Source: Paraburkholderia sp. LEh10
GTDB taxonomy: Bacteria; Pseudomonadota; Gammaproteobacteria; Burkholderiales; Burkholderiaceae
Assembly: GCF_017814945.1 (NCBI RefSeq)
Contig: NZ_JAGIPX010000038.1
Span: forward strand, 1-64,000
Direction: 5' to 3'
DNA length: 64,000 bases
Shown: positions 36,008-45,125 of the stretch, piece after piece
Numbering within the stretch: position 1 is the first letter of the stretch
Layout of the letters: each line of letters starts with the position of its first letter
The notes under the pieces: model-generated
What the model was told of the DNA's origin: nothing
Databases searched by the model: none
The model's input: the letters and a program-made list of their open reading frames with translations, nothing else
Made by a program: the position numbers and the translations under genes

Positions 36008-36868
36008 CTATTCGCTGATCCACTCGCCGCGCAGATCGCTGCCCTGCAACAGTTCGAGCAGGGTGCCCGCCGGTTGACTGAGTCGCTTCGCGGCAAGCGC
36101 GATGAATTCGACATCGGGCAGCACGGGCAGGCTCGCGCTATTCACGGGTGAAGCAAGGCCGCGCGCGGACACGTACTGCGACTTCGCGGTGAGCCCGAGC
36201 CCGCCGCGCACTGCGGCGATGCTGCCGGCATGGCTGCTGCTCGTGCATACCACTTCCCAGCCAAAGCCTTTCTCGGCAAGCGCGTTCAACACGACCGCAC
36301 GCGTGACGCTCGGCTCCGCGACGAGCACGAGCGGCAACGGCTGCTCCACGTCGACCACGGTGCCTGGCCGCGCGATCCACTCGAGCCGCGAGCGCAGCAA
36401 CGGCGTGCCGCGCCGTTCGCCGAGGCGCCGCTTGCCGACGAGCAGATCGATCGAACCGGCGTCCAGCAACTCGTACAGGCGGCTCGTCATGCCGATGGTG
36501 ATTTCCAGCTCGACATCGGGATGCGCGAGGCGAAACGCGGCGAGCACGTTCGGCAACGCGCCGAGCGCAATGTCGTCCGACGTGCCGAGGCGCACGCGCC
36601 CTTTTAGCCGTGGCTTGCGAAACTGCGATTCCGCGCGATTGATGGCTTGCAGGATCACATTCGCATGCACGAGCAGCGCTTCGCCGTCGGCCGTCATCGC
36701 GAGCGAATGCGTGTCGCGCACGAACAGCCGCCTGCCGACGCTTTCTTCGAGACGGCGAATATGTTCGCTGACGCTCGACTGATTCAGACCGAGCCGTTTG
36801 CCGGCTTCCGTGAAGCTGCGGCAGTTGGTGACGGTCGCGAACGTCCTGAGCCAGAGGGGATTGAGCAT
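36008..36868 (-). CDS. LysR-family regulator of the adjacent efflux pump
   Basis: Protein of 286 residues with a helix-turn-helix (FTEAGKRLGLNQSSVSEHIR) and a substrate-binding domain. The ATG at 36868 (MLNPLWLRTF) is preferred over an open extension of 30 residues. It is divergent from the DHA2-type transporter and probably controls it. The start MLNPxWLRTF and QSSVSEHIRRLE are typical of LysR proteins paired with multidrug pumps. Confidence 0.92.
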   Translation of the reverse strand: MLNPLWLRTFATVTNCRSFTEAGKRLGLNQSSVSEHIRRLEESVGRRLFVRDTHSLAMTADGEALLVHANVILQAINRAESQFRKPRLKGRVRLGTSDDIALGALPNVLAAFRLAHPDVELEITIGMTSRLYELLDAGSIDLLVGKRRLGERRGTPLLRSRLEWIARPGTVVDVEQPLPLVLVAEPSVTRAVVLNALAEKGFGWEVVCTSSSHAGSIAAVRGGLGLTAKSQYVSARGLASPVNSASLPVLPDVEFIALAAKRLSQPAGTLLELLQGSDLRGEWISE

Positions 36869-37127
36869 GCGCGCATTGTCATCGGCATTTGCGATGACAG
36901 TCAATGCCTTGAGGTGGCTTCCCGATTGCCGATGAAATCGATACCATGACCGCTGCATCTGGACGAATCGGCTGAATCGATCCGATCGGGCTGCGTCGGC
37001 GGGCCCGCGATTCGTTTCACGGGCGCAGCCGCCGCGCCGCCAAAAACGAAGACGCGCTGGCGTTTTCGCCGCTTCAGTTGCGCCGCTTCAGTCAAGCCGC
37101 TTTAGTCGCGCCTCCCCGTACTTCGTC

Positions 37128-38516
37128 ATGACCCGCGATTCCTCACATACCGCGCTACTCTGGATCGTCGCCGCTGCGTTTTTCATGCAGGCGCTAGACA
37201 CGACGATCGTCAATACCGCGCTGCCTTCCATTGCGCAAAGCCTTCACGCGTCGCCGCTCGAAATGCAGCCCGTCGTGGTGGCCTACACGCTGACGATGGC
37301 GCTGCTGACGCCCGCGTCCGGCTGGTTCGCTGACCGCTTCGGCACGCGCCGCGTGTATTTCGCCGCGATTCTCGTGTTCGTGCTCGGCTCGCTGTGCTGC
37401 GCCGGCGCGCACACGCTCGATCAACTGGTGGTCGCGCGCGTGCTTCAAGGCGTGGGCGGCTCGATGCTGCTGCCGATCGGGCGGCTTGCCGTGTTGCGCA
37501 GCGTGCCGGGCGAACAGTATGTGTCGGCGCTGGCGTTCGTTTCGATCGCGGGGCAGGTGGGTCCCATCGTCGGCCCGACACTCGGCGGCTGGCTCACGCA
37601 AGCCATTTCGTGGCACTGGATTTTCCTCGTCAACGTGCCCGTCGGCGCGATCGGGATGGTCGTCGTGCAGCGCTTCTTGCCACACGACAACGCGACTCAT
37701 CCGCCGCCGTTCGATTACATCGGATGCGGCCTGCTTTCGCTTGCGATGATCCTGCTCTCGCTCGCGATCGACCCACCCATGAGCGGGCATCGCGTCGAGT
37801 GGTCGGCGGCTCTCGCGGCGGCCGGGCTCGTCACCGCGCTGATGTATATACCGCACGCGCGCTCGCACAAGCGCCCGCTGTTCAGGCTCGCGCTGTTCAG
37901 CGAACCGAATTTCAGCGTCGGTCTGGTTGGCAATCTGCTGTGCCGGATCGGATCGAGTGCGGTGCCGTTCATGCTGCCGCTTCTGATGCAGGTGCAGCTC
38001 GGGTATTCGCCGTTGCGCTCCGGACTGATGATGCTGCCCGCCGCAATCGCAGGCACTGTGTCGAAGCGATGGATTGCGCCGCTGATCGGGCGCTTCGGCT
38101 ATTCGGCGTTTCTGCTCGTCAACACGATGATCGTCGGCTCGACCATCGTGGCGTTCGCGCTCGTGTCGAGCCAATCCGCGCCGCTGCTGGAAATCGTGCT
38201 GCTCGCCCTATTCGGCGCGGCGAACTCGATGCAGTTCGCTGCGATGAACAGCGTGACGCTCAAGAACCTGTCGCACGCGGACGCAGGCAGCGGCAACAGC
38301 CTCTTCTCGATGGTGCAGATGCTCGCGATCGCGCTGGGCGTGTCGATCGGCGGTGGACTCGTCAATGTGTTCTCCGCGCGATGGGGATCGGCGTCGGCGG
38401 GATTCATGCTGAGCTTTGTTTGCGTCGGTGCGATCACGCTGCTGTCGGCGCTCGTGTTCAGGCGGCTCGATGTCTCGCCGGCGCGGCCCGCCGTTGCGGC
38501 GCGGACAGCGCGCTGA
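37128..38516 (+). CDS. DHA2-family multidrug efflux MFS transporter
   Basis: Inner-membrane drug:H+ antiporter of 462 residues, probably 14 transmembrane segments. The family motif FMQALDTTIVNTALPSIAQS is in helix 1, GWFADRFGTRRVY in the first loop and GPTLGGWLT in helix 5 (motif C). It is closest to the MdtD/HsrA type. The divergent LysR gene likely regulates it. The exported compound is unknown. Confidence 0.92.
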   Translation: MTRDSSHTALLWIVAAAFFMQALDTTIVNTALPSIAQSLHASPLEMQPVVVAYTLTMALLTPASGWFADRFGTRRVYFAAILVFVLGSLCCAGAHTLDQLVVARVLQGVGGSMLLPIGRLAVLRSVPGEQYVSALAFVSIAGQVGPIVGPTLGGWLTQAISWHWIFLVNVPVGAIGMVVVQRFLPHDNATHPPPFDYIGCGLLSLAMILLSLAIDPPMSGHRVEWSAALAAAGLVTALMYIPHARSHKRPLFRLALFSEPNFSVGLVGNLLCRIGSSAVPFMLPLLMQVQLGYSPLRSGLMMLPAAIAGTVSKRWIAPLIGRFGYSAFLLVNTMIVGSTIVAFALVSSQSAPLLEIVLLALFGAANSMQFAAMNSVTLKNLSHADAGSGNSLFSMVQMLAIALGVSIGGGLVNVFSARWGSASAGFMLSFVCVGAITLLSALVFRRLDVSPARPAVAARTAR

Positions 38517-38636
38517 CGGGCAGCGCTGACGTCGCGCTGGTTGCGCGTTTCGGCGCCCGCTGTACGTGTGCCGCGCACGCCGGTATGCGAGGAAACGGGC
38601 TGCCGATCATCCGCGCAATCGCCCGAGGTTCGTTTT

Positions 38637-38951
38637 TCAGCTGCCGAAATAGGTGTTGCAGTAACTCACGGGACCGACGCATCCGCGGCCTTTGTCGCTC
38701 GTGCCCGGCCTCGGCAAGCGTGCGCCGTTTTGTGTCGTGACCTGATTTACGCCACCGTATTCAGATGGTTCCGTGCTGCCCGCACCCTTCTGCTCCTGGG
38801 CCAGCGTTTTCGCATTCAGTCCCTGTTGCGATGCAGGGGCGCCCGTCTCGGGGCGGTAGTACGGCGCGGGGCCGTATCCACTGGCAAAAGCAGGCGCGGC
38901 GACACACGCTGATACGGCCACGACAAGCGTAGCGATGAGTTTGCTGCTCAT
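38637..38951 (-). CDS. Small secreted protein of unknown function
   Basis: Protein of 104 residues with a clear signal peptide (IATLVVAVSACVAAPAFA) and a Gly-, Pro- and Gln-rich mature part ending in two Cys residues (GRGCVGPVSYCNTYFGS), which may form a disulfide. GGAGTCAACC directly before the ATG at 38951 fixes the start. No family is recognised; it resembles other short secreted Burkholderia proteins only in layout. Confidence 0.72.
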   Translation of the reverse strand: MSSKLIATLVVAVSACVAAPAFASGYGPAPYYRPETGAPASQQGLNAKTLAQEQKGAGSTEPSEYGGVNQVTTQNGARLPRPGTSDKGRGCVGPVSYCNTYFGS

Positions 38952-39110
38952 GGTTGACTCCATCGAACGAATTGACTGATGGGCGAGGCACATGCCTGCA
39001 CCACGTCTAGCTAGATGAAGCGAGTGTATCGAGACGGCCGCTTCAGACTAAGCCGTCGCCAAGGAAGGGATACTTCCAAGTAGCGAAACATTGAAAGGTC
39101 AGCGCCATTG

Positions 39111-39149
39111 AAAAACGCCGGCCGGGTCCCGCAAGACCCGGCCGGCGTT
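39111..39149 (-). terminator. Rho-independent terminator of glcB
   Basis: On the minus strand a perfect 15-bp stem (AACGCCGGCCGGGTC / GACCCGGCCGGCGTT) with a 6-base loop is followed by TTTTT. It lies 33 bases after the glcB stop codon and is the best terminator in the window. Confidence 0.95.
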
Positions 39150-39181
39150 CGACCTGCGCAGCAGCAGTCAGGCGACGGAAG

Positions 39182-41359
39182 TCATGCGTTGCCTGCCTTC
39201 AACGCCAGACGGAACTTGTGCAGCAGCGGTTCCGTATAACCGCTCGGCTGCGCGCAGCCTTCGAACACGAGTGCGCAGGCTGCCTTGAACGCAATCGAGC
39301 GATCGAAGTCCACTGCCATCGGCTTGTAGTTCGGATCGCTTGCATTTTGCTGATCGACGACTTTTGCCATGCGCTCCAGCGTCTGCTTCACGAACTCTGG
39401 CTTGATGACGCCGTGGCGCAGCCAGTTCGCGATGTGCTGGCTCGAAATGCGCAGCGTCGCGCGGTCTTCCATCAGTCCGATGTTGTTGATGTCCGGCACC
39501 TTCGAGCAACCGACGCCCTGATCGATCCAGCGCACCACATAGCCGAGAATGCCTTGCGAGTTGTTCTCGACTTCGTGGCGGATTTCTTGTTCGTTCCATT
39601 GTGCGCGCTCGACGACGGGAATCGTCAGCAGCCCGTCGAGCAGTTCATCGCGCACGCTGGCGAAGTCAGTGCGCTCCAGTTCCTTCTGCACTGCCTGCAC
39701 GTCCACCTGATGATAATGCAGCGCATGCAGCGTCGCGGCAGTGGGCGAGGGCACCCATGCCGTGTTCGCGCCCGCTTTCGGATGGCCGATCTTCTGCTCA
39801 AGCATCGCCTTCATCATGTCGGGCATCGCCCACATGCCCTTGCCGATCTGCGCGCGGCCGCGCAAGCCCGCAGCGAGACCGACCAGCACGTTGCTGCGTT
39901 CGTATGCGGCGATCCATCTGCTCGACTTCATGTCGCCCTTGCGCATCATCGGGCCTGCTTCCATCGAGCTGTGCATTTCGTCGCCCGTGCGATCGAGGAA
40001 GCCCGTGTTGATGAACGCAACGCGCGCCGATGCCTCGCCGATACATGCAGCGAGGTTCACGCTCGTGCGGCGCTCTTCGTCCATGATGCCCATCTTGATC
40101 GTATTGCGCGCGAGCCCGAGCAGATCTTCGACACGCGAGAACAGCTCGCTTGCGAACGCGACTTCGGCGGGGCCGTGCATCTTCGGCTTGACGATGTAGA
40201 TCGAGCCCGTGCGCGAATTGAGTTTGTGCGTGCGGTCGTGCAGCGCGCACAGCGTCGTGACCACGCCGTCAAGAATGCCTTCCGGAATCTCGTTGCCGTC
40301 GCGGTCGAGCACGGCGGGGTTCGTCATCAGATGGCCGACGTTGCGGATGAACAGCAGCGAGCGGCCATGCAGCCTCACCTGCTGGCCATTCGCGCCGTGA
40401 TATTCACGGTCCGCGTTCAGACGGCGCGTGAACGTCTTGCCGTTCTTCGTGACTTCTTCGGTCAGGTTGCCCACCATCAGGCCGAGCCAGTTCCGATAGA
40501 GCAGAACCTTGTCGTCGGCATCGACGGCGGCGACCGAGTCTTCGCAATCGATGATCGTGCTCACGGCCGCTTCCATCAGCACGTCCTTGATGTGCGCGGG
40601 GTCGGTCTTGCCGATCGGATCGTTCGGGTCGATCTGGATTTCGAAGTGCAGGCCGTTGTGCCGGATCAGAATGGCGGACGGCGCATTCGCGTCGCCCTGA
40701 TAACCGATGAACTGAGCAGCGTCTTTCAGTTCAGTCGCGCCGCTCTTCAGCGCGACGCTGAGCTTGCCGTTCTCGACGCGGTAGACGGTTGCGTCCTTGT
40801 GCGAGCCGTTTGCAAGCGGCGCTGCGTCGTCGAGAAACTTGCGCGCGAACGCGATCACGCGCGCGCCGCGCACCGGGTTGAACTTCGCGGTGCGTTCCGC
40901 GCCGTCGGTTTCGTCGATGGCGTCCGTGCCGTACAGCGCGTCGTACAGGCTGCCCCAGCGCGCATTCGCCGCGTTCAGCGCATAACGCTGGTTCGACAGC
41001 GGCACGACGAGCTGCGGTCCCGCCTGTTCGGCGATTTCGCGGTCGACGTTTTCGGTCGTCGCCTTGACGCCTGCGGGCACGGGCACGATATAACCGATGC
41101 TTTCGAGGAAGCTTCGGTATGCGCGCAAGTCGCGCACAGGGCCGGGATTGGCGCGATGCCATTTGTCCAGCTCGACCTGCAGGCGGTCGCGCTCAGCGAG
41201 CAACGCGCGGTTCTTCGGCGCGAGGTCGTGCACGATGGCATCGAAACCGGACCAGAACGCGGCGCTATCGATACCCGTTCCAGGCAAGGCTTCCTTTTCG
41301 ATGAACTGTTCGAGGTTCGCGGCGACCTGCAATCCGCCGCGTTGAGTCATTTGAGTCAT
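39182..41359 (-). CDS. glcB: Malate synthase G
   Basis: Cytosolic enzyme of 725 residues that condenses glyoxylate with acetyl-CoA to malate. Full-length isoform G features are visible: the catalytic-barrel segment STIIDCEDSVAAVDADDK, RSLLFIRNVGHLMTNPAVLD, the metal-site region KPKMHGPAEVAFASELFSRV and the C-terminal plug with WLRHGVIKPEFV. The ATG at 41359 is preferred over an upstream extension of 18 residues. It follows glcG by 46 bases as an operon and ends in a strong terminator. It serves glycolate, glyoxylate and acetate metabolism. Confidence 0.97.
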   Translation of the reverse strand: MTQMTQRGGLQVAANLEQFIEKEALPGTGIDSAAFWSGFDAIVHDLAPKNRALLAERDRLQVELDKWHRANPGPVRDLRAYRSFLESIGYIVPVPAGVKATTENVDREIAEQAGPQLVVPLSNQRYALNAANARWGSLYDALYGTDAIDETDGAERTAKFNPVRGARVIAFARKFLDDAAPLANGSHKDATVYRVENGKLSVALKSGATELKDAAQFIGYQGDANAPSAILIRHNGLHFEIQIDPNDPIGKTDPAHIKDVLMEAAVSTIIDCEDSVAAVDADDKVLLYRNWLGLMVGNLTEEVTKNGKTFTRRLNADREYHGANGQQVRLHGRSLLFIRNVGHLMTNPAVLDRDGNEIPEGILDGVVTTLCALHDRTHKLNSRTGSIYIVKPKMHGPAEVAFASELFSRVEDLLGLARNTIKMGIMDEERRTSVNLAACIGEASARVAFINTGFLDRTGDEMHSSMEAGPMMRKGDMKSSRWIAAYERSNVLVGLAAGLRGRAQIGKGMWAMPDMMKAMLEQKIGHPKAGANTAWVPSPTAATLHALHYHQVDVQAVQKELERTDFASVRDELLDGLLTIPVVERAQWNEQEIRHEVENNSQGILGYVVRWIDQGVGCSKVPDINNIGLMEDRATLRISSQHIANWLRHGVIKPEFVKQTLERMAKVVDQQNASDPNYKPMAVDFDRSIAFKAACALVFEGCAQPSGYTEPLLHKFRLALKAGNA

Positions 41360-41405
41360 GGGCTGTTCCAGAGGGGCGTTATTTCGATTAGATTCGGGGC
41401 GGCAT

Positions 41406-41822
41406 TCAACCATTCACACTGCCGGCAACGGCCGCGGCACCGGCCTTTGCCACTTGCGCATCCTGATCGGCCTTCACGCCGGAAACGCCGACGGCGCCGA
41501 TCACCTGACCATTTACCACAACCGGCACGCCGCCTTCCAGCGTGCCCGATAGCGGCGCGCTGAGAAACGCGGTGCGGCCGCCGTTGATCATGTCTTCATA
41601 CTGCTTCGATTCGCGGCGGCCGAGCGCGGCCGTGCGCGCCTTTTCCGTCGCGATGTAGGCGCTGATCGGCGCGCAGTTGTCGAGGCGCAACAGCGCCAGT
41701 TGGTGACCGCCGTCGTCCACCACGGCAATCGCCACGGCCCACTGGTTGCGCTCGGCCTCGGCGCGCGCGGCTTCGAGGATGCTCGTCGACTCGGCGACCG
41801 TCAGAACGGATTTTGTCTGCAT
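41406..41822 (-). CDS. glcG: GlcG/HbpS family heme-binding-like protein
   Basis: Protein of 138 residues of the PF03928 family. Typical segments are VAIAVVDDGGHQLALLRLDN, TAALGRRESK and GGVPVVVNGQVIGAVGVSG. The role of GlcG in glycolate loci is not firmly known; relatives bind heme or small molecules. AGGAACCGCAAC before the ATG at 41822 supports this start over a longer open frame. It is the first gene of the glcG-glcB unit and divergent from the hpa remnants. Confidence 0.88.
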   Translation of the reverse strand: MQTKSVLTVAESTSILEAARAEAERNQWAVAIAVVDDGGHQLALLRLDNCAPISAYIATEKARTAALGRRESKQYEDMINGGRTAFLSAPLSGTLEGGVPVVVNGQVIGAVGVSGVKADQDAQVAKAGAAAVAGSVNG

Positions 41823-42153
41823 GTTGCGGTTCCTGAAACGATTGAAGTGATTCCACTCGACAAACCGGCCGTGCGCCGCGAAGACACATGACAGGCAACA
41901 CGCGCGCATACGGCTGGCGTGCATGCGAGGTTCAGTCTTATATATGACCTGATACCCATTGTTCCGCGTTCCGCGCGGCTTGTCGACCCGGTCGAACACT
42001 GTTCATACCAGTTTTTTCTTCCGCAATTACGCCTGGTCGGCACGCAAGCGCCGCGCCAGGGAAAACCCGCGCTCGCGTCCTATGCGCTTGACCGTCAGTG
42101 ACGTCACGCGAATACATACTAATTTGTTAGTGAACAACGGATGCGGCCGGATC
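41823..42153. other. Divergent control region between glcG and hpaG1
   Basis: These 331 bases hold the promoters of glcG and of the hpa remnant cluster. The AT-rich block TCTTATATATGACCTGATAC near 41936-41955 is a plausible glcG regulatory site of the GntR type. A small dyad at 42118 is listed separately. No gene was seen. Confidence 0.4.
42118..42131. promoter_or_regulatory. Small dyad upstream of the hpa remnants
   Basis: ACTAA-TTTG-TTAGT is a perfect 5-4-5 inverted repeat 22 bases before the hpaG1 start. MarR-type HpaR regulators control such genes elsewhere; a link is possible but unproven, and no hpaR gene is in this window. Confidence 0.4.
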
Positions 42154-42920
42154 ATGTTCCCACTTGATGATCACGGGATTCACCTCGAAGCCGAGCAGAT
42201 TGCGCGCGATGTCGCCGCGCGCGAAGTGATCGCGCTGCTCGCCGATGGCGCTGCGTGCCGTCCGCCCGTCAGCGGCACGGTCTACGGAACGTTGCTGAAC
42301 GATCGCGCGGCGCTCGATGCGCTCGGTGATGCCGTCAATGCCGCGCCTTACAGGTCGCCTCCGAAAGCGCCCGTCCTCTACATCAAGCCGCGCAACACGT
42401 GGGCAGGATACGGCGCGAAAATCGCCGTTCCCGACGACGGGCTGGGCGTGCAGACGGGCGGCTCGCTCGGCATCGTGATCGGGCGCACCGCCTGCCGCGT
42501 GAATGTCGAACACGCGCTCGACTATGTTGCGGGCTACACGATCGTCGCGGACCTTTGCATACCTCACGAAAGCGTCTATCGTCCGTCAGTGCGATTGCGC
42601 GCGCGCGCGATGGCTTTTGCGTGATCGGTCCCGCCGTCGTTGCGCGCCGGCATGTGTCCGACCCGGATGCGTTGGACATCGCGATCAGCATCGAAGGAAA
42701 AGACACGTTCCGTGCCAGTACGGCCACGTCGATTCGAAACGTGGCGCAGCTGCTCGCCGATGTCACCGCTTTCATGACGCTCGTGCCCGGCGACGTGCTG
42801 ACGCTTGGCGTCCCATACGGCGCACCCGTCGCGCATGCAGGCGAGCGGATCAGCATTGCGATCGGCGATTGGCCGCCGCTGTGTTTTTCGATGACGGCAC
42901 CAAACGGAGGCATGCGATGA
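42154..42920 (+). pseudogene. hpaG1: HpaG1-like isomerase/decarboxylase subunit, frameshifted
   Basis: Fumarylacetoacetate-hydrolase-fold protein corresponding to the N-terminal half of HpaG, which decarboxylates a tricarboxylic intermediate in homoprotocatechuate meta-cleavage. The first part (SPPKAPVLYIKPRNTWAGYG, HALDYVAGYTIVADLCIPHE) runs into a GC dinucleotide tract at 42597-42609. There the frame shifts and stops at 42624, while the next frame continues DGFCVIGPAVVARRHVSDPD to the end. Removing two bases restores VRLRARDGFC. The start is uncertain; ATG 42154 is used. Its last codon overlaps hpaG2 by four bases. Confidence 0.82.
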
Positions 42921-43675
42921 TGCGCGGCCGCGTTGCCTACGCAGGCGCAATCCATCAGGCGTATCCGCACGCGCGCGGCGTACGGCTCGCCGACGGACGT
43001 GTCTGCCGCGAAGACGAAGTCATATGGCTCGCGCCCATCGAGCCCGGCACGATCTTCGCGCTAGGGATGAACTGCGCGGAGCACGCAAAAGAGCTGCAAT
43101 TCTCCAATCAGGAAGAGCCTCTCGTGTTTCTCAAGGGACCGGGCAGCGTCATCGGGCATCGCGGCGTGACGCGGCGTCCCGCTGGCGTCGAGTTCATGCA
43201 TTACGAGTGCGAACTGGCCGTCGTGATCGGGCGGCCTGCAAAAGAAGTGAAGCGCGACGACGCGCTGCGCTACGTGGCCGGCTATACGATCGCGAACGAC
43301 TATGCGATCCGCGACTATCTGGAGAACTACTACCGGCCCAATCTGCGCGTGAAGAACCGCGACGGCGGCACGGTGCTCGGGCCATGGTTCGTCGATGCAT
43401 CCGATATCGACGATGTCGCGCAACTCGGATTGCGCACCTACGTGAACGGCGTGCTGCATCAGCAAGGCAACACGCGCGACATGGTGACGGACGTTCCCGC
43501 GCTGATCGAATACCTCAGCGGCTTCATGACGCTTGCGCCCGGCGATGTCATTCTGACGGGCACGCCGGAGGGCGTCGTCAATGTGAATGTGGGCGACGAA
43601 GTCGTCTGCGAGATCGACGGGTTGGGGCGCCTTGTCAACGTGATTGTTTCCGACGCCGACTTCAACCGCGACTGA
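42917..43675 (+). CDS. hpaG2: HpaG2-like 2-hydroxyhepta-2,4-diene-1,7-dioate isomerase subunit
   Basis: Intact FAH-family protein of 252 residues corresponding to the C-terminal half of HpaG. Recognisable are ALGMNCAEHAKELQF, EEPLVFLKGPGSVIGH, the metal-binding EFMHYECELAVVIGR and YAIRDYLENYYRPNLRVKNR, plus GDVILTGTPEGV. It isomerises an intermediate of 4-hydroxyphenylacetate breakdown. Its start overlaps the end of hpaG1 (ATGA). With hpaG1, hpaE and hpaH damaged around it, the pathway is probably not functional here, although this gene shows no defect. Confidence 0.9.
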   Translation: MMRGRVAYAGAIHQAYPHARGVRLADGRVCREDEVIWLAPIEPGTIFALGMNCAEHAKELQFSNQEEPLVFLKGPGSVIGHRGVTRRPAGVEFMHYECELAVVIGRPAKEVKRDDALRYVAGYTIANDYAIRDYLENYYRPNLRVKNRDGGTVLGPWFVDASDIDDVAQLGLRTYVNGVLHQQGNTRDMVTDVPALIEYLSGFMTLAPGDVILTGTPEGVVNVNVGDEVVCEIDGLGRLVNVIVSDADFNRD

Positions 43676-43691
43676 ACGTTTTGGACCTGCG

Positions 43692-44161
43692 ATGCGAATC
43701 GACCATTTGATCAACGGCAAACCGAAGGCCGCGCGCGACTACTTCGAAACGAAGAACCCGGCGACCCAGGAAGTGCTCGCCGAAGTCGCGAGCGCGACGC
43801 CGCAAGACGTGGACGCGGCGGTGCGTGCCGCGAAGGACGCGTTTTCCGCGTGGGCCGCGAAGCCCGCAACCGAGCGCGCGCAGCTCGTGCACAGGCTCGG
43901 CGACCTGATCGCGAAGAATGTCCCCGAACTCTCCGACGCCGAAACGCGCGACACGGGGCGGACCATTTCGCAAACGCGCAAGCAACTGGTGCCGCGCGCC
44001 GCCGACAACTTCACGTACTTCGCGCAGATGTGCACGCGCGTGGACGGCCATACGTATCCGACCGACTCGCATCTGAGCTACACGCTGTTTCATCCCGTCG
44101 GCGTGTGCGCGCTGATCAGCGAAGCTGGCACATGGAAACACAAACCTGCATGCGCGCCTGA
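43692..44161 (+). pseudogene. hpaE: HpaE semialdehyde dehydrogenase, truncated remnant
   Basis: The first 142 or so codons match 5-carboxymethyl-2-hydroxymuconate semialdehyde dehydrogenase (MRIDHLINGKPKAARDYFET, NPATQEVLAEVASATPQDVD, YTLFHPVGVCALIS). The homology stops after ALIS, exactly where the family continues with PWNVPF, and about 340 residues including the catalytic Cys and Glu are missing. Thirty bases after the hpaE-like stop at 44161 (in another frame) hpaH begins. In related clusters hpaD and hpaF often lie between hpaE and hpaH; neither is here, so one deletion probably removed them all. Confidence 0.85.
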
Positions 44162-44190
44162 AGGGTTGATCGCGCGACGGAGAGTTCATC

Positions 44191-44995
44191 ATGCTGGACG
44201 AGACGACCATCCGCGAACTGGCCGCGAAACTGGATCACGCCGAAAAGACACGCGCACAGTTGCGTCATTTTTCGGCCGCCTATCCCGAGATGACCATCGA
44301 GGACGGCTATGCGATCCAGCGGGAATGGGTGAGGCTGAAACTGGCGCAGGGTTATGTCATCAAGGGGCCGCAAGATCGGCTTGACGTCGCGGGCGATGCA
44401 GCGCTCGTCCCAGATCGACGAGCCGGACTATGCGCCGCTCCTCGACAGCATGTTCATCGAAAGCGGACAGGACATTCGCGCCGACCGTTTCATCGCGCCG
44501 CGCGTCGAGGTGGAACGGGCGTTCGTTCTTGCAAAGCCGCTCAAGGGACCGGGCGTGACGCTGTTCGATGTGCTCGACGCGACGGCGTACGTGACGCGCG
44601 CCGTTGAAACCATCGATGCGCGCATCGAGCAGTTCGATCGCGAGACGAGGGCGCCGCGCAAGGTCTTCGATACCATTGCCGATTTCGCTGCGAACGCGGG
44701 CGTCGTCACGGGAGGGCGTCCCGTGCGTCCGATGGACGTGGACCTGCGCTGGGTCGGCGCGCTGTTGTACAAGAACGGCGCTGTCGAGGAAAGCGGTCTT
44801 GCCGCCGCTGTGCTCAATCATCCGGCAACGGGCGTCGCGTGGCTCGCGAACAAGATTGCGCGTTATGACGAGAGCCTGAGTGCTGACGACGTGATACTCA
44901 GCGGCTCCTTTACGAGTCCCATCGCCGCGCGCGCGGGTGATACGTTTCATGTCGATTACGGGCCGCTCGGGGGGATCGGGTTGAACTTCACATAG
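44191..44995 (+). pseudogene. hpaH: HpaH-like 2-oxohept-4-ene-1,7-dioate hydratase, frameshifted
   Basis: The N-terminal part (MLDETTIRELAAKLDHAEKT, MTIEDGYAIQREWVRLKLAQ, GYVIKG) continues in another frame after a run of four G residues at 44364-44367: RKIGLTSRAMQRSSQIDEPD to GPLGGIGLNFT at 44995. Removing one G restores the family sequence GYVIKGRKIGLTSRAMQ. The rest is complete, at about 267 residues. HpaH hydrates an intermediate near the end of the pathway. The single indel could be a sequencing error, but the truncated hpaE next door makes real decay likely. A GGAGAG site precedes the ATG. No hpaI follows. Confidence 0.85.
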
Positions 44996-45125
44996 CAGCG
45001 CCTGTGCATTTTTGAAATTTGCCAGGCGACCCGCGCATCGCGGCACAATGAGGGCTTCCGTCATCCGGCGCCACATGGCCGGATGCGCTTATCGCGTGAA
45101 CGCGCTCGATGCGGAGCCCGACATC

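Noticed and set aside
39218..41563. Long plus-strand open frame opposite glcB
   Set aside because: glcB is unmistakable on the minus strand; the opposite frame has shadow-type composition.
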